From: Prevotella sp.
GTDB taxonomy: Bacteria > Bacteroidota > Bacteroidia > Bacteroidales > Bacteroidaceae
Length of the DNA stretch: 35,777 nucleotides
Direction of reading: 5' to 3'
NCBI GenBank assembly: GCA_017509155.1
Contig: JAFWQE010000174.1
Location: forward strand, 1-35,777
Each line of letters starts with the position of its first letter. Position 1 is the first letter of the stretch. Below the pieces are notes generated by a model. The model was given only the letters and a program-made list of their open reading frames with translations, was not told where the DNA came from and made no database searches. Of this stretch, positions 31,460 to 35,777 are shown in pieces. The translations under genes were made by a program, and so were the position numbers.

Positions 31460-32854
31460 ATGTTTAGCAAAGAAGTATACCAAGAACGCCGTTCCCGCCT
31501 CTCACAGATGGTGGAGAGCGGCATCGTTGTTTTATTCGGGAACAACGAGTCACCTTGTAACTATCCCAACAACGCCTACTACCCTTTCCGTCAGGATTCC
31601 TCGTTTCTCTACTACTTCGGACTGCGGCGCGACGGCCTCGTGGGCGTCATCGACATCGACCAACAGCAGGAAACACTGGTGGGTGACGACATCGACATCG
31701 AGGACATCGTGTGGTATGGCTCGGTGGACAGCGTGAGCGACATGGCCGCCCAGAGCGGCGTGGCCCACACCGCTCCGATGAAACAGCTGAAGACCATCAT
31801 CGACGAAGCCCGTCGCACAAAGCGCACCATTCACTTCCTTCCGCCCTATCGCCACGACAACAAGATACAGCTCATGGATCTGCTTGGCCTGCATCCCAGC
31901 GAACAGAAGGCTGCAGCGAGCGTCAGGCTCATCAAGGCCATCGTGGCCATGCGGCAGGTGAAAGAGCCGCGCGAGATAGCCGAGATAGAGAAGGCATGCG
32001 CCATAGGCTACCAGATGCACACCCACGCCATGCGCCTCACACGGCCAGGACTGACCGAGAAATACATTGGCGGACAGGTGGACGGCATGGCACACTCACT
32101 GGGTGAGCACGAGAGCTTTGCCACCATCTTCACGCAGCACGGCGAGATCATGCACGGCAACCCGTCGTACAACGTGCTCGAAAGCGGACGACTTGCCCTC
32201 TGCGACGCCGGCGCCGAGAATGCTGAGAACTACTGCTCCGACAACACGCGCACCTTCCCCGTCAACGGAAAGTTCACGCAGCGACAGCTCGACATCTACT
32301 CCATCGTTGAGGCCTGCCACGACTATGCCCTTCAGGTGGCCCGTCCAGGCGTGCGCTGGCTGGACGTGCACATGGACGTCTGCCGCCTCATGACCGACAA
32401 GCTGAAGGAGCTGGGACTGATGAAGGGCGACACCGAGGACGCCGTCAGGGCCGGTGCCCACGCCATGTTCCTGCCCCACGGACTCGGCCACATGATGGGT
32501 CTTGACGTGCACGACATGGAGGGACTGGGACAAAACTACGTGGGCTTCGACGACGAGACGCAGCCGTCAACACAGTTCGGCACCAACGCCCTGCGCTGCG
32601 GCAAGCGTTTGCAGGAGGGCTTCGTCATGACCGATGAGCCGGGCATCTACTTCATTCCCGCCCTCATCGACGACTGGCGCGCCCAAGGTCTCCACAAGGA
32701 TTTCCTGAACTACGACCTGATTGAGACCTACAAGGACTTCGGCGGCATCCGCATCGAAGACGACATCCTCATCACAAAAGACGGCTGCCGGTTCCTCGGC
32801 CAGCAGCTCATACCCTACCATCCCAAGGACGTGGAGGCATTCATGGCGCAATAG
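31460..32854 (+). CDS. pepP: Xaa-Pro aminopeptidase (M24B, aminopeptidase P)
   Basis: 464 residues from the ATG at 31460 (MFSKEVYQERRSRL); the longer frame starting at 31355 crosses the promoter. It removes N-terminal residues before proline. The N-terminal creatinase-like domain (~1-170) is followed by the pita-bread domain with metal ligands in LCDAGAENAENYCSDNTRTFP (two Asp), HGLGHMMGLDVHD (His), MTDEPGIYFIP (Glu) and GIRIEDDILIT (Glu). The FGNNESPCNYPNNAYYPFRQDSSFLYYFGL opening is typical of Bacteroidetes members. Cytoplasmic, with no signal peptide. It precedes a secreted cysteine peptidase by 61 nt, possibly co-transcribed. Confidence 0.93.
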   Translation: MFSKEVYQERRSRLSQMVESGIVVLFGNNESPCNYPNNAYYPFRQDSSFLYYFGLRRDGLVGVIDIDQQQETLVGDDIDIEDIVWYGSVDSVSDMAAQSGVAHTAPMKQLKTIIDEARRTKRTIHFLPPYRHDNKIQLMDLLGLHPSEQKAAASVRLIKAIVAMRQVKEPREIAEIEKACAIGYQMHTHAMRLTRPGLTEKYIGGQVDGMAHSLGEHESFATIFTQHGEIMHGNPSYNVLESGRLALCDAGAENAENYCSDNTRTFPVNGKFTQRQLDIYSIVEACHDYALQVARPGVRWLDVHMDVCRLMTDKLKELGLMKGDTEDAVRAGAHAMFLPHGLGHMMGLDVHDMEGLGQNYVGFDDETQPSTQFGTNALRCGKRLQEGFVMTDEPGIYFIPALIDDWRAQGLHKDFLNYDLIETYKDFGGIRIEDDILITKDGCRFLGQQLIPYHPKDVEAFMAQ

Positions 32855-32915
32855 CCATGTGGGCGGCGACGCCAACAACACCCGTAAACATTCAATCACA
32901 AATAAAAAGAACAGC

Positions 32916-34109
32916 ATGAAAAAAATCATCACCCTCGCGCTGCTGGCCACAATGGCCACCGGCGCCATGGCACAGGAAAAGGCCGACGAGAACAAGCCGG
33001 TCTTCACCACCATCAAACAACTGCCCATCACCTCCGTCAAGGACCAGAACCGTTCGGGCACTTGCTGGGCCTACTCCACCCTTTCGTTCTTCGAGAGCGA
33101 GATACTGAAGAAGACGGGCAAGAGCTATGACCTCTGCGAGATGTTCGTGGCCAACAAGGACTACATGGAGCGTGCCGAGCTGACCGTGCGCATGCACGGC
33201 GATAGCCAGTTCTCGCAAGGCGGCAGCGCCGGCGACGTGCTCATCATCATCAAGAACCACGGCATCTGCCCCGAGACGGCCATGCCCCTGCCAGGCACCA
33301 TGCAGGGCGACTCGCTGGCCAACTTCAACGAGTTCTTCAGTGTGATGGAGCCCTACGTGGCAGCCGTTGCCAAGAGCAGTGCCAAGAAAATCTCTAACCA
33401 GTGGAAGCCCGGTCTGCAGGGCATCATCAACGCCTATCTGGGCGAGTGTCCCGAGGAATTTGTCTACGAGGGAAAGAAATACACTCCGAAAAGCTTCGCC
33501 GCAAGCCTCGGACTCAACTGGGACGACTATGTAAGCATTACATCCTACACTCACCATCCCTTCTACACCGCCTTCCCCGTTGAGGTACAGGACAACTGGC
33601 GTTGGGACCGCAGCTACAACGTTCCTATGGACGAGATGATGCAGATCATCGACAACGCACTGGCCAACGGCTACACCATCGCATGGGGTGGCGACGTGTC
33701 GGAAGAAGGATTCACCCGCAAGGGCCTCGGCATTGCCTACGATACCAAGAAGGTGCAGAGCCTCACCGGCAGCGACGCCGCACGCTGGCTGCGACTCACC
33801 TCCACAGAGAAGAAGAGCAAACTCGACTCGCTGGGCGTCAACGCCCCTGAGATCGTGCCCACACAGGAGATGCGTCAGGAGCGCTTCGACAACTGGGAAC
33901 TCACCGACGACCACGGCATGCACATCTACGGACTGGCAAAAGACCAGAACGGCAAGGAGTACTACATGGTGAAGAACTCTTGGGGCGAGTACGGCGACTA
34001 CAAGGGAACATGGTACATGACGAAGGCCTTCGTGGCTGCCAACACCATGGACTTCCTCGTCAACAAAAACGCCATCCCCAAGGAAATCCGCAAGAAGCTC
34101 GGCATCTGA
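32916..34109 (+). CDS. Secreted C1B (bleomycin hydrolase-like) cysteine peptidase
   Basis: 397 residues. A signal peptide (IITLALLATMATGAMAQ) exports it, unlike cytoplasmic PepC. The papain-like catalytic set is complete: Gln44 and Cys50 in KDQNRSGTCWAYST, His333 in TDDHGMHIYG and Asn354 in VKNSWGEYG. The mid-region FASLGLNWDDYVSITSYTHHPFYTAF is characteristic of the bleomycin hydrolase/aminopeptidase C group. The likely role is trimming peptides in the periplasm or outside the cell. It is the second gene after pepP and the last before the long repeat region; a weak hairpin (CGGCGATTGTG with CACATTGCCG, 34136-34162) lies after the stop. Confidence 0.9.
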   Translation: MKKIITLALLATMATGAMAQEKADENKPVFTTIKQLPITSVKDQNRSGTCWAYSTLSFFESEILKKTGKSYDLCEMFVANKDYMERAELTVRMHGDSQFSQGGSAGDVLIIIKNHGICPETAMPLPGTMQGDSLANFNEFFSVMEPYVAAVAKSSAKKISNQWKPGLQGIINAYLGECPEEFVYEGKKYTPKSFAASLGLNWDDYVSITSYTHHPFYTAFPVEVQDNWRWDRSYNVPMDEMMQIIDNALANGYTIAWGGDVSEEGFTRKGLGIAYDTKKVQSLTGSDAARWLRLTSTEKKSKLDSLGVNAPEIVPTQEMRQERFDNWELTDDHGMHIYGLAKDQNGKEYYMVKNSWGEYGDYKGTWYMTKAFVAANTMDFLVNKNAIPKEIRKKLGI

Positions 34110-34171
34110 TAAAGCAAAATGCCCGTTAAGGCGCGGCGATTGTGTTTGATCACATTGCCGAAACGTTTAGG

Positions 34172-34230
34172 AAAAATCTAGATTTTTTGGTTCGAAGCAT
34201 ACGGTTTTGACGAGAAAAATCTAGATTTTT
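34172..34230. repeat. Two identical 16-bp palindromes AAAAATCTAGATTTTT
   Basis: Perfect copies at 34172-34187 and 34215-34230, 27 bp apart, each followed by at least one more T. The same TCTAGATTTTT edge ends the pheS terminator (16281-16294). They may be part of a bidirectional terminator, since either strand carries a T-run. Confidence 0.6.
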
Positions 34231-34241
34231 TATTAGTGTCC

Positions 34242-34433
34242 GGGGAAAAGCCCCAAAGGTGCGATAGATGACAGACAGGGGTGCTAGCCCCTGGTCTATC
34301 ATCATTCAAAGTTTTCCAGCCCAGTATGGGCGACAGAACTTGTTACTTGTTCAGTATCAGTTATTTTAGTCCTCTACCGCCCCCTCGGGGCTTTATTTGT
34401 TGTCGCATCATTAACCGGGGGTAAACACCCCCG
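34242..34433. repeat. GC-rich hairpin cluster
   Basis: GGGG-AAAAG-CCCC (34242-34254), a larger hairpin at 34263-34303 with AGGGG/CCCCT at its centre, and CGGGGGT-AAAC-ACCCCCG (34416-34433). The set resembles 22773-22860. No gene is supported here. Confidence 0.5.
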
Positions 34434-34469
34434 TCTGTGTTCTTTCGTCTCTTCGAGACTTTGACAAGC

Positions 34470-34974
34470 CGAACCACGATATCCGAGTTGAATCCGAGTC
34501 ATCCGTGTTCGTTTGTTTTTTGAACACTGATTGCACTCACCGGATTTTCTGTTTCTAAGGATAAGCTATTCGTCTTATTCGTCAAATTCGTTGTCGAACC
34601 ACAATATCCGTAGAATCCGAGTCATCCGTGTTCGTTTGTTTTTTGAACACTGATTGCACAGATTCACCGGATTTTCTGTTTCTAAGGATAAGCTATTCGT
34701 CTTATTCGTCAAATTCGTTGTCGAACCACAATATCCGCAATCCGAGTCATCCGTGTTCGTTTGTTTTTTGAACACTGATTGCGGATCCACCGGATTTTTA
34801 TGTTTCTAAGGATAAGCTATTCGTCTTATTCGTCAAATTCGTTGTCGAACCACAATATCCGCAATATAATCCGAGTCATCCGTATTCGTTTGTTTTTTGA
34901 ACACTGATTGCGGATCCACCGGATTTTCTGTTTCTAAGGATAAGCTATTCGTCTTATTCGTCAAATTCGTTGTC
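34470..34974. repeat. Four-copy tandem array, unit about 125 bp
   Basis: Copies begin with CGAACCAC at 34470, 34595, 34722 and 34846 (lengths about 125, 127, 124 and 129). Within each, AATCCGAGTCATCCGTGTTC faces GAACACTGATTGC..CACCGGATT, so each copy can fold into its own imperfect hairpin around GTTTGTTTTTT. The last ~50 bp of the unit (TTTCTAAGGATAAGCTATTC and CAAATTCGTTGT) are almost invariant. Differences between copies are concentrated in the short variable blocks next to AATCCG. Confidence 0.9.
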
Positions 34975-35206
34975 AGCCTCATATTCTGCTTCGTGTCCGA
35001 AACACTGTTGGATAAGAGTATAGGAGATAAAAGGCGATGTTTTTAGCGGACAGCAATAGTTTTTTTGCTTAACCAACAAGTTGCTTTCAGTTAAACGACG
35101 TTTGACCTTCGATTATACAACAACTTGTTTTCTGCAAGACGACATTCGTATGGTGGTAAAGCTTCCAATTGATTATTAACAAATTCTCAAAAATAGGTTG
35201 AATATA
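34975..35206. other. Non-coding leader region, no gene seen
   Basis: AT-rich sequence between the tandem array and the promoter of the last gene. It contains two copies of CAACAAGTTG/CAACTTGTT-like sequence (CAACAAGTTGCTTT about 35084 and ACAACTTGTTTTC about 35121) facing each other, a possible hairpin or regulatory site. Nothing else is recognised. Confidence 0.35.
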
Positions 35207-35238
35207 TTTGCAAGTTTCATTTTTTTTGCCTATTTTTG
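35207..35238 (+). promoter_or_regulatory. Promoter of the terminal surface-protein gene
   Basis: TTTG (35207-35210), 20-nt spacer, TATTTTTG (35231-35238). The ATG is 60 nt downstream. Confidence 0.65.
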
Positions 35239-35298
35239 CAACGATATTAAATGATTAACCCAGCCGTCCGAAACGAGCGGCATAAAACTTTAGCAATT

Positions 35299-35777
35299 AT
35301 GAAGAAACTTATCCTTATCATGTTGCCCCTGCTGGCCATTGCCGGCAAGGCATGGGGAGCGTATGTGAAGGTCGGCGGCTACGAACTGCAGCCGGGAAGC
35401 ACCCACAACCACTCCAACAACTCGCGCATCGACAGCGGCACCGCCTCGCTCAGCAGCGATGCCAAGACGCTCACTCTCACCGACATGATGTTTTCAACAG
35501 GAAAAGCCACGGGCATAGAAATCTACAGCGACATGACCGTCGTCTTGGAGGGGTTCAGCGAATTAAAATTGAGCAGCAATCATCATGGCATCATCATCTA
35601 CCAAGGCGCCAACGTCACCATCACGGGCAAAAGTCTCGACATTATTGCCTCAAACAGGCCGTGCATTGAGATGTTCTCCGGCACCAGCCTGAAGATTAAG
35701 AATGTCTGGAGCATGAGGCTATCGCATATTGAATATCAAAGCACTTACTGCATCTTGGGAAATACCGCCTACTGCGG
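35299..35777 (+). CDS. Secreted protein of Bacteroidales surface type, incomplete at window edge
   Basis: 159 codons are visible; the gene continues beyond the window. The start MKKLILIMLPLLAIAGKAWGAY is a Sec signal peptide, with cleavage probably after WGA. The mature part is beta-rich: YVKVGGYELQPGSTHNH, then GTASLSSDAKTLTLTDMMFS and VVLEGFSELKLSSNHHGIII, YQGANVTITGKSLDIIAS. The alternation of KTLTLT and 'GxNVTITG' strands resembles parallel beta-helix or adhesin-like regions in large Prevotella surface proteins. A full domain call is not possible without the rest. Expected at the outer surface; a C-terminal sorting domain cannot be checked here. Confidence 0.7.
   Translation, partial: MKKLILIMLPLLAIAGKAWGAYVKVGGYELQPGSTHNHSNNSRIDSGTASLSSDAKTLTLTDMMFSTGKATGIEIYSDMTVVLEGFSELKLSSNHHGIIIYQGANVTITGKSLDIIASNRPCIEMFSGTSLKIKNVWSMRLSHIEYQSTYCILGNTAYC

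Noticed and set aside
34181..34200. tRNA T-loop-like sequence GGTTCGAAGC
   Set aside because: No acceptor or anticodon stem can be formed around it.
34470..34974. CRISPR array
   Set aside because: Units are over 120 bp, directly adjoining, with no unique spacers and no cas genes.

Overview
The window looks like a chromosomal segment of a Bacteroidales bacterium, most likely Prevotellaceae. Reasons: promoters of the Bacteroidetes type (TTTG, about 20 nt, then TAnnTTTG) precede most genes; there are family-restricted products (DUF4348 lipoprotein, FimB/Mfa2-type lipoprotein, fused SpmA-SpmB protein, TlpA-like thioredoxins with long N-terminal extensions); and the long intergenic repeats are of a style common in this group. 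Core genes are GC-rich and tightly spaced, while the first ~1.4 kb is AT-richer and holds broken genes. No tRNA, rRNA, CRISPR array or complete insertion sequence was recognised.

Left edge (1-3.1 kb): a 5'-truncated minus-strand gene resembling the tail of a mobilization protein abuts the 3' end of an unknown plus-strand gene, then a TerB-like protein, a 32-bp perfect palindrome, a stand-alone DnaB-like RecA ATPase and a membrane-anchored protein that may be YbjN-like. This is the accessory-looking part.

Housekeeping block (3.1-11 kb): a minus-strand operon SPOR lipoprotein-ruvX-def-TPR protein; a divergent plus-strand operon of three small envelope proteins (YtxH, holin-like, unknown); then minus-strand DUF4348 lipoprotein-murB and a separate PhnP-like hydrolase. 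Envelope block (11-15 kb): SpmAB fusion, then two paralogous L,D-transpeptidases flanking a double-SH3 protein. pheS follows and ends in a very strong terminator.

DNA repair block (16.4-22 kb): ligA, a B3/B4-domain protein and umuD run leftwards, but umuC is separated from umuD by an oppositely oriented fimbrillin-type lipoprotein gene. Next come a repeat-filled gap, a VapBC-like toxin-antitoxin pair, a ~185-bp inverted-repeat element and the ptb-buk pair (acyl-CoA to acyl-phosphate to acid plus ATP). A 600-bp mosaic of short repeats precedes a TlpA-like protein. The last part carries trmD with three small membrane proteins (CD225-like, DUF2752, TM2), a patatin-like phospholipase, a Xaa-Pro aminopeptidase, a C1B cysteine peptidase, a four-copy ~125-bp tandem array and the start of a secreted surface protein.

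The most notable non-coding signal is a repeat family seen at three loci (about 13.95, 19.95 and 26.5 kb): an 8-bp core TATCGTCC/T adjoining degenerate 8-bp repeats of the type NNNACTCC, twice arranged as large hairpins. No complete new multi-gene system can be claimed from sequence alone. The best candidates are this repeat family, the TerB/DnaB-like/YbjN-like neighbourhood, and the split umuDC locus.
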